Positions 44,840-56,656 of a DNA stretch of 64,000 nucleotides are shown here, piece by piece. The translations under genes and the position numbers were made by a program. Position 1 is the stretch's first letter. Each line of letters begins with the position of its first letter. The notes below the pieces were generated by a model. The model did not search any database. It saw only the letters and a program-made list of their open reading frames with translations, and had not been told where the DNA came from. Origin of the DNA: Microglena sp. YARC (taxonomy: Eukaryota > Chlorophyta > Chlorophyceae > Chlamydomonadales > Chlamydomonadaceae); assembly GCA_022414725.1 (NCBI GenBank), contig CM039462.1, positions 117,321,966 through 117,385,965 on the forward strand, read 5' to 3'.

Positions 44840-45420
44840 AATTTCTCACCGTTGCGCTCCAGATCCTTTCTGAGTGCCACCCAGGGAATGAGCGCATGGG
44901 ATACTGATACTACAGCTTGGAGGCAGGGTTGTTCCATACAAAAATACATAAACGACTGTGCTTTCGGAGAAGCAATGAAGGTTCGTGATTCAGGAAGACC
45001 CAAACTGTGGTTTACTTTCTGGTGATGGGGCAGGCTGCATGATCAGAGTCACAGTACCCAGTCAACATCAATTGTATATAACATTCACATAAAGTTAATA
45101 TATGATTCACACAAATTGTATATAACATTCACATAAAGTTAATATATGATTCACACAAATTGTATATAACATTCACATAAAGTTCATATATGATTCACAC
45201 AAATTGTATATAACATTCACATAAAGTTCATATATGATTCACATAAAACAGATCAGAGTCACAGTACCCAGTCAGCGGTTTCCTGGAGTTGGTGTAGGTG
45301 ATGCCATGGTCTGGAATGGATGCTAGGTACTTTGGGATTCCCTTTGCTGCCTCCATGTGGTTGTGCAGGGGGTGAGCACTGTGCCTAGCAAGGCGGCTGG
45401 CAGCTTAATTACCTCACCCT
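44840..45420 (-). pseudogene. Ty1/copia RNase H fragment, interrupted
   Basis: The minus strand reads S-R-L-A-R-H-S-A-H-P-L-H-N-H-M-E-A-A-K-G (45400 leftward), then L-T-G-Y-C-D-S-D, matching the start of the copia RNase H domain. Homology resumes at 45064 with T-G-Y-C-D-S-D-H-A-A, then T-T-V-W-V-F-L, down to about 44850. Between the two parts is a 45-bp satellite flanked by a 24-bp duplication of the domain sequence. At least one in-frame stop is present. This is a dead fragment adjacent to the 3' exon array of the TL29-like gene. Confidence 0.7.
45066..45250. repeat. 45-bp AT-rich satellite, four copies
   Basis: Units contain 'attgtatataacattcacat' and 'aaagttaatatatgattcac'. The array is bounded by the direct repeat 'gatcagagtcacagtaccca' (45041 and 45251), so it lies inside a duplicated piece of the copia fragment. 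Confidence 0.88.
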
Positions 45421-45480
45421 TTAATGCGTAATGACATAAATAAGGGGGGCCTGGCTCATAGCTGAATTAAGGGGGGCCTC

Positions 45481-46585
45481 ACTTACCTCTGTCTTGATGC
45501 AAGCTTACTTGTATCGAGGGGCGTTTAAGTTTGTTTTGAAGTAAAATGCTCCCCACCCCACCCACCCACACCCACCCACACACCCCCACACACACACACA
45601 CGCACACCACACACACACACACACACACCACCACCCACCACCCAATCCTCACACATCCTCACTGGCAGCTTAATTACCTCACCCTATAAACCCTTTAATG
45701 CGTCATGACCTCACTTACCTCTGTCTTGATGCGAGCCCACTTCATGAGATGGGACTCCCTGCAAGCTAGCACCAACAGGTCTGAGTAGCTGATGGGAGGA
45801 AAGCCCTGTGCACCAACTGCACCCTTCCCCTTATCCAGGCCCAGAAATATGGGGGCCTGGCTCGTTGCTGAATTAAGGGGGGCCTCACTTACCTCTGTCT
45901 TGATGCAAGCCCACTTCATGATATGGTACTCCCTGGCAGCTAGCACCAACAGGTCTGAGTAGCTGATGGGGGGAAAGACCTGGAAAACAACATCACCTTT
46001 CACTTTAATTAGGTCAGAAATAAGGGGGGCCTGGTCGGTAGTTGTATCGAGGGGGGGCTCACTTACCTCTGTCTTGATGAAAGCCCACTTCATGATATGG
46101 TACTCCCTGGCAGCTAGCACCAACAGGTCTGAGTAGCTGATGGGGGGAAAGACCTGAAAAACAACATCACCTTTCACTTTAATTAGGTCAGAAATAAGGG
46201 GGGCCTGGTCGGTAGTTTGTATGAGGGGCTCACTTACCTCCTCTTGATGGGAGCCCACTTCATGAAATGGGACTCCCTGGCAGCTAGCACCAACATGTTT
46301 GAGTAGCTGATGGGAGGAAAGCCCTGAGCACAAACAGCACCCTTCACTTTCGTCAGGCCCAGAAATAAAGGGGGCTCGGCTGTCAGGCCAGAAATAAAGG
46401 GGGCTCGGCTTGTAGCTGGATTAAGGGGGCCTCACTAACCTCAGTTTTGATGCGAGCCCACTTCATGAGATGGGACTCCCTTGCAGCTAGCACCAACAGG
46501 TCTGATGGGAGGAAAGCCCTGTGCACCAACTGCGGCGTCAAGAGCGACCTTCACCTTCTTCAGCTTTTCAATGACGGGGAGGAGG
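45481..46585 (-). repeat. TL29-like exon C array: five full and one partial copy
   Basis: Repeats of 170-200 bp each carry a minus-strand exon reading F-P-P-I-S-Y-S-D-L-L-V-L-A-A-R-E, then M-K-W-A-R-I-K-T-E, and ending GACAGAG|GTAAGT or ACTGAG|GTTAGT. Lower ends lie near 45719, 45893, 46069, 46240 and 46438, with a stub near 45487. I-S-Y-x-D-L-x-x-L-A matches the helix preceding the proximal region of class-I peroxidases. The highest-coordinate copy is preceded, without interruption, by V-I-E-K-L-K-K-V-K-V-A-L-D-A-A-V-G-A-Q-G and the P-E-N-A-S-L-L of exon B. It has lost 8 bp within I-S-Y-S and is frameshifted. Intron-like parts share 'aattaaggggggcctcactt'. No further downstream exon is found before the copia fragment. 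Confidence 0.65.
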
Positions 46586-47524
46586 GAAGCGTTTTCTGGG
46601 CGTGACTGCTCCTCAGCACTGCAGGGGCTCGTGTGTGTGGGGTTGAAGTTGAGAGGGGGGAGAGGGGTAGGGGGAGGAGGGGAGGAGGGGAGAAGGGAAG
46701 CGTTTTCTGCCGCGACTGCTCCTCAGATCTGCAGGGAGTTGGGTGGGGAGGTGAGGGTGAGTGGGGAGGTGGGTGGTGTGGTGGTGGTGGTAAAGGGGGT
46801 TGGGGGGTGGGTGCAGTGTTTGTGTGCATGTTTGTGTGGCGTCACTGCTCCTCAGCACTGCAAGTGGTGGGGTGGGTTGGGGTTGTGGGGGTAAATCGGT
46901 TGGTGGGTGGGTGGGGTTGTGGGGGGTGGGGTGCAGTGATTGTGTGTGTGTGTGTGTGTGTGTGTGGCGTGATTGCTCCTCAGCTCTGCAGGGGGTGGGG
47001 TGGGGTGGTGGGGGTGAGTGTGTTGGTGGGAGGGTGGTGGGGGTGGTTGGTGGGGTGGGGGGTGGGTGCAGTGTTAGTGTGCGTGTGTTTGGTGCAACTG
47101 CTCCTCAGCACTGCAGGGGGTGGGTTGGGTTACTTGGTGGGGGTAAGTGGGTTGGTGGGTCTTGGTGGTAGTGATGGTGGTGGTGGTGGTGGTGGGGGGG
47201 AATATTTGTGTGCGTGTGTGTATGGTGCAACTGTCCTCAGCACTGAAGTGGGTGGGGTGGGGTGGTGGGGGTAGGTGTGTTTGTGTGTGTGTGTGGTGTG
47301 TGTGTGTTTGTGTGTGTGCGTGGGTGTGTGTGTGTGTGTGGGGTGTGTGGGGTGGGGGGGGGGCTGCAGTTTTTGTGTGCGTGTGTGTGGCGCGACTGCT
47401 CCTCAGCACTGCAGGGGGTGGGGTGGGGTGGTGGGGCTGAGTGGGTTGATGGGTGGGGTGGTGGTGTGTGTTGGTGTGTGTGTGTGTGTGTGTGGGTGAG
47501 TGGTTTGGTGTGTGTGTGGGGGGG

Positions 47525-47555
<31 letters not shown>

Positions 47556-47756
47556 GTAGGGCTGCAGTGTTTGTGCGTGTGTATGTGGCGCGACTGCTCC
47601 TCAGCACTGCAGGGAGTGGGGTGGGGTGTGGGGGTGAGTGGGTTGGTGGGTGTGTGGGTGTGTGGGTGGGTGGTTGTGGGGGCTGTAGTGTTTGTGTGCG
47701 TGTGTGTGTGGCGTGATTGCTCCTCAGCACTGCAGGGGGTGGGGTGGGTGGTGGGG

Positions 47757-47807
<51 letters not shown>

Positions 47808-49556
47808 TGTGTGCTGAGTGTGTGTGTGGGGGGGGGGGTCTGCAGTGTTTGTGTGTGCGTGTGTGTGGGGTGGGACTGCTCCTCAACACTGCAGGGGGTG
47901 GGTGGGTGGTGTTGGGTGGTGTGGTGGTGGTGGTGGTGGTGGTGTGTGTGTGTGTGTGTGTGGTGGTGGTGGGGGGGGGGGGCAGTGTTTGTGTGCGTTT
48001 TCTGGGCGGCGACTGCTTATCAGCACTGAAGGGTGGGGTGGGATGGGCTAGGGTGGAGTGTGTGTGTAGGAAGTTTGGGGTTGGGGGTTGGGGGGGGAGG
48101 AAGCGTTTTCTGGGCGTGACTGCCTTAAGCACTGCAGGGGAGGGGATGGGGTGGTTGGGGGGAGTGGGATTGGTGGGTGGGTGGTTGTGGTGGTGTGTGT
48201 GTGAGTGTGTGTGATGGTGGTGGGTGTGAGTGGGGTGGGGGGGGCTGCAGTGCTTGCGTGCATGTGTATGTGGCGGGACTGCTCCTTAGCACTGCAGGGG
48301 GTGGGGGTTGTGAGTGTGTGGGTGTGTGGGGTGTATGTGGTGGTGGGAAGGAGGGAAGCGTTTTATGGGCGCGACTACTCCCTGTAACTGCAGGGTGTGT
48401 GTGTGTATGGTGGGTGGGTGGGGGAGGCTGGAGGTGTGGGTGGGGTGTGTGGAGGGCTGGAGAGTGTGGGTGGGGTGGGGTGGGTGGTTGTTTGAGTGTG
48501 TGTGTGTGTGGTGACGGGGAGGAGGGGAGCGTTATCTGGGAGGGACTGCTCCTCAGAACTGCAGGGTGTGGGTGTATTGGTGTTGAGGTGTGTGGGGTGT
48601 GGGTGTGGGATGGTTGGGAGGAGAGAAGCGTTTCCTAGGTGCAACAGATCCTCAGCACTGCAGTGTGTGTGTGTGTGTGGTGGTGGGGGTGAGTGGGTGG
48701 GTGGGAAGTTGGGTGGGTGGGTCGGGGGCTGCATTGTGTGTGTGTGGGTTTGTGTTGTGTGTGGCAAAACTGCTCATCATCAATGCATGGGGTAGTGTGT
48801 GTGTGTGCTGGGGTGCGGGGTGTGTGGTGGGTGGGGGGGAGGAGGAAGCGTTATCTTGGCGCGACTGCTCCTCAGCACTGCAGGGGGAAGGGTGAGTCGT
48901 GTGGGGGTGGGGTGGTGGTGCTGGGGTGGTGGTGGTGGAAAGGAGGGAATTATTTTCTGGGCTCGACTGCTCCTCAGCACTGCAGGGTTAGGTGCTTGTG
49001 ATGTGTGTGTGTGTGTGGGGGGGGGGGGGAGGACGAGAAGCGTTTCCTGGGCAAGACTTTTCATCAGCAATGCAGGGTTGGTGTTTGGGTGGGTTGGGGA
49101 CTGCAGTGTGTGTGTGGAGATTTTGTGTGGCTGAATGCTCATCAGCAGTGCATAAGGTAGTGTGTATGGTGTGCTGGGGTGTGGGGTGTGGGGTGGTGGG
49201 GGGGAGGAGGAAGCGCTTCTGGCGGCGACTCCTCCTCAGCACTGTTGGGTGTGTGTGTGTGTGTGTGTGTGTGTGTTAGGGTGGGTGGGTCGGGGGCTGC
49301 AGTGTGTGTGTTGTTTGTGTTTGTGTGTGGCAAAACTGCTCATCATCAATGCATGGGGTAGTGTGTGTGTGTGCTGGGGTGTGGGGTGTGGGGTGGTGGT
49401 GGGGAGGAGGGAAGCGTTTTCTGTGCGGGACTGCTCCGACTGCACTGCAAGGTGTGGTGTGCTGGTGGTGGGAAGGATTGAATGGGTGGGGCCTGGCAGT
49501 GTGTGTGTGTGAGTGTGTGTGTGTGAGGCGGGACTGCTACTCAGCAGTGCAGGGGA
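46586..49556 (-). repeat. TL29-like exon B array: about 25 copies
   Basis: The minus-strand unit is ccctgcag|TGCTGAGGAGCAGTCGCGCC, extended in about half the copies by CAGAAAACGCTTCCCTCC. Joined to the AG that ends exon A it reads S-A-E-E-Q-S-R-P-E-N-A-S, the conserved 'S/R-P-E-N-x-G/S' segment of class-I peroxidases, in phase. Copies are spaced 75-160 bp apart and separated by CA/CCCAC intron-like sequence. Many copies have substitutions (S-L-P-D-N-A-P, L-L-H-L-G-N-A-S) or lack the C-terminal half. Only the lowest-coordinate copy continues into exon C sequence. Confidence 0.65.
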
Positions 49557-49570
49557 TGGCCCATTGGGTT

Positions 49571-49628
49571 GAAAGATAGCCCCCATTGAAGCCGCCAGTC
49601 TTGTTGACTCCCTCATAAAGCTACTCAG
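49571..49628 (-). pseudogene. TL29-like exon A (unit C)
   Basis: Reverse complement gives Y-E-G-V-N-K-T-G-G-F-N-G-G-Y-L with base changes relative to the 1.1-1.9 kb copies. The donor present in unit A is absent and the sequence runs directly into an exon B copy. The intron has apparently been lost, or the exon B array has expanded up to it. Confidence 0.5.
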
Positions 49629-50425
49629 CCCCCCCCCCCCCCCCCCACCCCCCCCCCCCCCCACAACCCCCCCCCCCATAAACACACACACACACACCCT
49701 CCCCACCACCCCCCCACCCACCCACCTACCTACCACGCACCTAACACACCACCCACCCACCCATCCTTACCTTACTATACCTTAACGGGTGTGGTGGAAT
49801 GGGGAAGAGCGCAACCCAGGACGCAGTGTGTCAGCAGCATCCCTTCTGCCACCATCTGTGTGTGTGTGTGTGTGTGTGGTGTGTGTGTGTGTTGTGTGTG
49901 TGTGTGCGTGTGTGTGTGTGTTGTGTGTGCGTGTGTGTGTGTGTGGTGTGTTCCTATATGTGTGTGGGGGTGATTTTATGTTTATATTTTATATAATTTA
50001 TATCTTAATACAGATGCTGCCCAACCGCTTTTTTTGTTTTGTTTACATTTTGTGTTTTGGCATGTATACATATATTCAAGACGCAATGTGTCAGAGCAGC
50101 ATCCTCTTCTTCATCTTCTGTAGACCGGGGGTACAGTTTACATTTTAGTATTTTTTTTCTTGAACATGTGCATGTTTATTTTCAATGTATACTTGTTGTT
50201 TTTAGATTGTATACTTGTCCATTTTTAAATTGTATAATTGTCGATTTTATATTATATAGTTTATTTTTGTATTTTATACTAATGTTATTTTATATTGTAT
50301 ACTTGTTTGTTTTATATTGTGTACTTGTTTTATTTTAGCTGTATTTAGTGTATACTTGGAAAGGTTGTTAAAGTGACATATATTTTGGTTGGTGTGTGTG
50401 TATGTGATGTGTGTGTGTGCTTCAT
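49629..50425. other. C-rich and TG-rich intron-like sequence
   Basis: C-runs near 49629-49680 are followed by (ca)n/(cccac)n. At 49805-49930 comes the paralogue of 1876-1960, including 'agagcgcaacccaggacgca' and a (TG)n run. Part of that block recurs at 50070-50110. After 50120 the sequence is T-rich with 'tattgtatacttgtt' repeats. Confidence 0.5.
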
Positions 50426-50429
50426 GGAA

Positions 50430-53400
50430 AGTATGACCATGAGCGCATCTCATAACCATCGAGATCGCATTGATGCAATCGGCAAGGGGGGGGGTGGGTT
50501 GGGGGGGAGGGTATGTTGTACCCCATCATCGAAAATGGAAAGATGACCATGAGCGCATCTCATAACCATAAGAGATTGCATTGATACAAGCGGGGGGGCG
50601 GGGGGGGGGGGACGGATGTTTGTACCACATCATCGACATGGAAAGATGACCATGAGCGCATTCTCATAACCATCGAGATTGCATTGATACCAAAGCAGGG
50701 GGGGGGGGGGGGGGGAGGTGGGAATTTTGTACCATCATCGACATGGAAAGATGACCGATCGAGCGCATCTCATAAGCCAATCAGTCACATTGATACAAGC
50801 GGGGGGGAGGGGGGGGATTATTGTTGCTTACCCCATCCATCGACATGGAAAGATGAACCATAGCCGCATCTCATAACCATCAGATGATTCATTGTATACA
50901 AGCGGGGGCGGGAACAAGGAGATGTTTGTACCACATCATCGACATGGAAAAGTGACCAAGAGCGCATCTCAAACCATACGAGATTGCATTGATCAAGCGG
51001 GGGCGGTGGGGGAGAAGTTGTACACCATCAATGCGACATGGGAAAGATGACCATAGCGCATCTCATAAACCGACATCGCATTGATACCAAGCTGGGGGGG
51101 GGGGGGGGGGGGGGGATATGTTGAACCCCATTCATCGACATGGAAAGATGACCATGAGCCATCTCATAACCATCGAGATCACATGATACAACAGGGGGGG
51201 GCGGGGGATATGTTTTTACCCCATCATCGGACAGAAGATGACATGCAATCTCATAACCATCGAGAGATCGCATTGCACGTTTACAAGCGGGGGGCGGGGA
51301 GGGAATGTTGTACCACATCATCACCATGGAAGATGACCATGAGCGCACTCTCATCATAACCATCGAGATTGCATTGGATACAAGCAGGTAGGAGGAGGTG
51401 GGGCAGAGCGTATGACTGTTTGTACCCCCATCATCGACATGGAAAGATGACCATGAGCGCATCTCATAACCATCGAGATCGCATTAGATACAAGCTGGGG
51501 GGGGGGGGGGGGGGGGGATATGTTTACCCCATTCGACATGGAAAGATACCATGAGCGCATCTCATAACCATCTGAGATCGCATTGATACAACCAGCGGGC
51601 GGGGAGGGACGGGGGGGGGGAGGGGGATATGTTGTACCCCATCATCGACATGGAAAGATGACCATGAGCGCATCTCATAACCATCGAGATCGCATTATAC
51701 AAGCGGCGGGGGGAGGGGGGGGGGATGGGATATGTTGTACCCCATCATCGACATGGAAAGATGACCATGAGCGCATCTCATAAACCATCAGAGATTGCAT
51801 TGATACAAGCGGGGGGGGGGGGGGGGGGGGGATATGTTGTACCATCATCGACATGGAAGATGACCATGAAGCGCATCTTCATAACCATCGAGATCGCATT
51901 GATACAAGCAGGGGGGGGGGGGGGGGGGGGGATATGTTGTACCCCATCATCGACATGGAAAGCATGACCATGAGCGCATTCTCATAACCATCGAGATCGC
52001 ATTGATTACAAGCAGGGGGGGGGGGGTAGGGTGGGTGTGGGGGGGGGATATGTTTGTAACCCCATCATCGACATGGAAAAGATGACCATGAGCGCATCTC
52101 ATAACCATCAAGATCGCATTGATACAAGCAGGGGGGGGGGGGGGGGGGGGATATGTTGTACCCCATCATCGACATGAAAGATGACCATGAGCGCATCTTC
52201 ATAACCATAGAGATGCGCATTGATACAAGCGGGGCGGGGGGGGGGGATATGTTGTACCCCATCATCGACATGGAAAGATGACCATGATCGCATCTCAAAT
52301 AACCATAGGAGATCGCATTGATACAGAGCAGGGGGTGGGGGGGGGGGGGGGGATATGTTGTACCCCATCATCACATGGAAGATCATCTCATAACCAAGAA
52401 TCGCATGATTGCAAGCAAATTCTCATTAAACCAAGGCGGATACAAGGGGGGGGGGATTATGTTGTACCCCATCATCGACATGGAAAGATGACCCATGAGC
52501 GCATCTTGTTGTACATAACCATCGAGATCGCATTGATACAAGCAAGGGGCCAAGGGGTGGGGGGGGCGGGGGGGGATATGTTGTACCCATCATCGACATG
52601 GAAAGATGACCCCATGAGCGCATCTCATAAACCATAGAGATCGCATTGATACAAGCAGGGGGGGGGGGGGGGGGGATATGTTGTACCCCATCATCGACAT
52701 GGAAAGATGACCAGATGAGCGCATCTCATAACCATAAGAATTGGCGCATTGATACAAGCGGGGGGGGGGGGGGGGGGGGATATGTTGTACCCCATCATCG
52801 ACATGGAAAGATGACCATGAGCGCATCTCATAAACCATCAAGATCGCGAAAGATACCCCAAGCATTGGGGTGGGGGGGATATGTTGTACCCCATCATCGA
52901 CATGGAAAGATGACCATGAGCGCATCTCATAACCATAGAGATCGCATTTGATACAAGCGGGGCGGGGGAGGGGGGGGGGCGGCGGATTTGTTGTACCCCA
53001 TCATCGACATGAAAGATGACCATGAGCGCATTTCATAACCCATAGAGACGCATTGATACAAGCGGGGGGGGGGGGGGATATGTTGTACATCATCGCATGG
53101 GTGGTATGTTGTACCCCATCATCAACCATGGAAAGAGACCATGAGCGCCATCTCATAACCATCGAGATCGCAATTGATACAAGCGCAGGGGGGTGCGGGG
53201 GTGGGGGGATATGTTTGTACCCCATCATCAACAGGGAAAGATGACCATGAGCGCATCTCATAACCATTAGAGATCGCCATTGATAAAGCAAGGGGGGCGA
53301 GATATGTTGTAACCCCATCATCGACATAAAGGAAAGGTTTTTTAGGGGGGTTAGGGTTAGGTTTAGGTTTTTTAGGGTTTAGGGTTTAGGGTTTAGGGTT

Positions 53401-54410
53401 TTAGGGGGGGGGGGGGGGAGATTATGTTGCTACCCCATCATCGACATGGAAAGATGAACCATGAGCGCATTCTCATAACCATAGAGATCCCATTGATACA
53501 AACGGGGGGGGGGGGGATATGTTGTACCCCATCATCGACATGGAAAGATGACCATGAGCGCATCTCATAACCATCAAGATCGCATTGATACAAGCGGGGG
53601 TGGGGGGGGGGGGATATGTTGTACCCCATCATCGACATGGAAAGATGACCATGAGAGCGCATCTCATAACCATAGAGATCGCATTGATACAAGCGGGGGG
53701 GGGGGGGATATGTTGTACCCCATCATCGACATGGAAAGGATGACCATGAGCGCATCTCATAACCATCGAGATCGCATTGATACAAGCGCCGGGGGGGGGG
53801 GGGGGGGGGGGGGATATGTTTGTACCCCATCATCGACATGGAAAGATGACCATGAGCGCATCTCATAAACCATCGAGATCGCATTGATACAAGCGCCGGG
53901 GGGAGAGGGGGGGGGGGGGGGGATATGTTGTACCCCATCATCGACATGGAAAGATGACCATGAGCGCATCTCATAACCATAGAGATCGCATTGATACAAG
54001 CGAGGGGGGGGGAGGATATGTTGTACCCCATCATCGACATGGAAAGATGACCATGAGCATATCTCATAACCATAGAGATCGCATTGATACAAGCGGGGGG
54101 GGGGGGGGGGGGGGAGGATATGTTGTACCCCATCATTGACATGGAAAGATGACCATGAGCGCATCTCATAACCATCGAGATCGCATTGATACAAGCAGGG
54201 GGGGGGGGGGGGGGGGGGGGGGGATATTGTTGTACCCCATCATCGACATGGAAAGATGACCATGAGCGCATCTCATAACCATAGAGATCGCATTGATACA
54301 AGCGGGGGGGGGGGGGGGGGGGGGGATATGTTGTACCCCATCATCGACATGGAAAGATGACCATGAGCGCATCTCATAACCATAGAGATCGCATTGATAC
54401 ACGCCGGTGG
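50430..54410. repeat. ~105-bp satellite with long G-runs, about 38 copies
   Basis: Each unit has a constant part containing 'taccccatcatcgacatgga', 'aagatgaccatgagcgcatc' and 'tcataaccatcgagatcgca', then a G-run of 8 to 32. Indels are far commoner in the left third than after 53.4 kb. On the TL29-like gene model it fills the intron between exon 2 (54982) and exon A (49628). Confidence 0.95.
53336..53412. repeat. Interstitial TTTAGGG telomere-type repeat
   Basis: Within one satellite unit, a stretch reads tttagggtttagggtttag with degenerate flanks (ggttaggtttaggtttttt). The seven-base motif is the plant and green-algal telomere repeat, and the G-rich strand runs left to right. Confidence 0.85.
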
Positions 54411-54981
54411 GGAGTCTTAGTGCTCAGTGCTTTCTGACTTCCTCGCCAGTGTGATTTTGAGTGTGAGGTGCACTCTGAGGTACACCCATTAAAAATAAGA
54501 GATGAGTGTGGATGTGCAGTTGTTAGTCGGTTGCACCCAGGGTATAATCGGTGGATGTCCTAGGTACATCCAGGTAAGGTAAGGTACATCCAGGCTGGAC
54601 ACAGGGGTGGGGGTCTCAGGGGGGAAAGTAATAACTTCCGATGAAGCAGTCTGACAACTTTATTCCCCCCCCCCCCCCCCCCGCCAGATTTTATTTTATT
54701 GTATTAACAACATATACATACATAAACAATGACATATATTAAGACATAATACAAAACTATATAACATAAAAATGACATATATCGAGCATAATAAAAAACT
54801 ACCTAATAAAAAATCAAGAAACAATGCATAACCATACAAAATGGTGTAATTTTACCCACCTCCCAAACCACATCTAACGCCTTGGCAGTGAAATCATAAT
54901 ACGAAAATAAATGTTCTTAGGCTGATAATAAATGGAAGGAAGTTGGTTGGGTGGGTGGGTGGGTGGATTATTTAAACATAC
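54411..54981. other. Unique spacer between satellite and exon 2
   Basis: Contains 'ggtaaggtaaggtacatcca' direct repeats, a C-run near 54665-54682 and AT-rich 'aaatgacatatat' repeats (54700-54800). A degenerate exon-2-tail unit is visible near 54860-54890 (catctaacgccttggcagtg). Confidence 0.4.
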
Positions 54982-55127
54982 CTCCTTGACCACAGCTTAT
55001 GCCGTGGCGGTGAAACCTTCCCTCTGGTCCTTCTTCTGAAACCCGTTCAGGGCTTTTACCTTTGGGTCCACGTCAGCCATAGCTGGCGAAGGGATAAATG
55101 CCAGCTGTGTGCCAGCAAGCAGGACAC
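54982..55127 (-). pseudogene. TL29-like exon 2 with a nonsense codon (unit C)
   Basis: A 146-bp minus-strand exon of the same length and phase as 7065-7210, bounded by 'cgtatacag|' and '|gtatgt'. It keeps G-V-L-L-A-G-T-Q-L-A-F-I-P-S-P-A-M-A and D-V-D-P-K-V-K-A-L-N-G-F-Q-K-K-D. TCA (Ser) has become TAA at 54997-54999, five codons before the donor. With the damaged exon 1 of this unit, this argues that the unit C copy is a pseudogene even though its downstream exons are extensive. Confidence 0.7.
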
Positions 55128-55209
55128 CTGTATACGGGAGGTACAACAGTGGCAGTGAGGCAGTACACACAGGAACACTAGGCATGTGAGCTGCAGTGGG
55201 AAATACGTA

Positions 55210-56390
55210 TATAGTGGCATGCACACAAAGACAGCAAATACACACAAACACAGCACATAAACACAAACAGAGCGCATACACACTGACACAGCACCTACAC
55301 ACTGGCACAGCACATACACACTGACACATCACATACACACTGACACAGCACATACACACAAACACAGCACATGAACACAAACACAGCACATGCACAGCAC
55401 ATACACAGCACATACACACAAACAAAACACATACACACAAACACAGTGCATACACACTGACACAGCACATACACACAAACACAGCACATGCACACAAACA
55501 CAGCACATACATGCACAACAACATAGCATAGGAGGCATAGTACATATCAAACAACCACACCACACACACCCACACAGATGCATGCACACTCACTACACAC
55601 AAACACACACATTGATGCATGCACACATAATATATATATACAACCACCACACACACCACACAAACACATGCATGTACACAGAACATATATATCCACCACA
55701 CACCACACACACAAGCACACACATGAATGCACACAGAGCATATACATCCACCACACACCACACAAAAACAAACACACGCATGCATGCTGGCACTCACAAC
55801 ATATACCCCCCCTCCGACCCACCCACCCACCCACCCACCCACCCACAGACACAGACACACAGACACACAATTTGGAACAACAACATACTGAACACTCACC
55901 ACACACACCACACACACAAACACACACGCACACCGAAGCACAAATAAATGACCATAACAACACACCACACACAACCACACGCACACTAACATACATACAC
56001 ACAACCATTGAGGCACAAAACCATACAGACATAGACGCATGCATGCACAAACAACATAAAAACACACACACACACACACACACACGCATATCACACAAAC
56101 ACACACACAATCACACAAACACTTACAACACCCGTTACATACACGACCATATACACACACAAACCATATTCACACACACGCAAACAAGCAAACACACACA
56201 ACGGTACAAACACCACACACAAACACACACAGCATGAAAGCCCAACATTCAAACACGCACACCTAGATGCAGCCATGTAGTCCCACAAAAAATACATACA
56301 CACTGATACACAACATATATAACCATAACAGCACACCACACCACATACACAAACAACATATACAACCATTAAGGCACACACTACCCCATG
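55210..56390. repeat. CA-rich intron 1 of the TL29-like gene (unit C)
   Basis: 'cacacaaacacagcacatac' and related 18-21-bp units (55215-55530) are followed by irregular CA sequence and a run of (ccca)n near 55805-55850. It is the counterpart of 7276-9640. Confidence 0.8.
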
Positions 56391-56510
56391 TCATCAACCA
56401 ACTCAACCCACCAAGTAACCCTCAATACACTCCACCCCTAACCTCTGCCAACCCAAACCCAACACAAAACGTCAACCAACTCCGTCCCAACCCTACCCCA
56501 TACCACCCAC

Positions 56511-56656
56511 CAGCAGCCACCATAGCTTCCCTCATACCTAGCTGGCTGCCAGCCTGTCGCTAGCTGCCCAGCCTGGCAGGCCACATTGAGTGATCGGCGT
56601 GCTGAGGGCCTCTGGGTCCGGACAGTAGGTATGTTAAAGCGGTCGGACAACTGCAT
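56511..56656 (-). pseudogene. TL29-like exon 1, frameshifted (unit C)
   Basis: M-Q-L-S-D-R-F-N-I-P-T-V-R-T-Q-R-P-S-A-R is followed by the conserved R-S-L-N-V-A-C-Q-A-G-Q. Four extra bases (near 56560) then shift the frame, and the position of the twin arginines now encodes Met-Arg in the original frame. The donor GCTGCTG|GTGGGT is intact. The length is 146 versus 142 bp in unit A. Confidence 0.65.

Noticed and set aside
39398..45420. A single intact copia element spanning the integrase and RNase H fragments
   Set aside because: The two fragments are on opposite strands, 5 kb apart with other genes and elements between them. Both carry stops and no LTR pair flanks them.
46481..49760. Many Val/Cys/Gly-rich plus-strand and Pro/His/Thr-rich minus-strand frames
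   Set aside because: They read through TG/CA intron-like sequence. The only credible coding signal here is the short minus-strand exon B, in a different segmentation.
51028..54402. Minus-strand frames with repeated 'MRSWSSFHVDDGVQHIPPPP'
   Set aside because: Translation of the ~105-bp satellite. The proline runs are G-homopolymers and the frame changes with each homopolymer length. I also tried to read a distal-histidine peroxidase motif in it and it does not fit.
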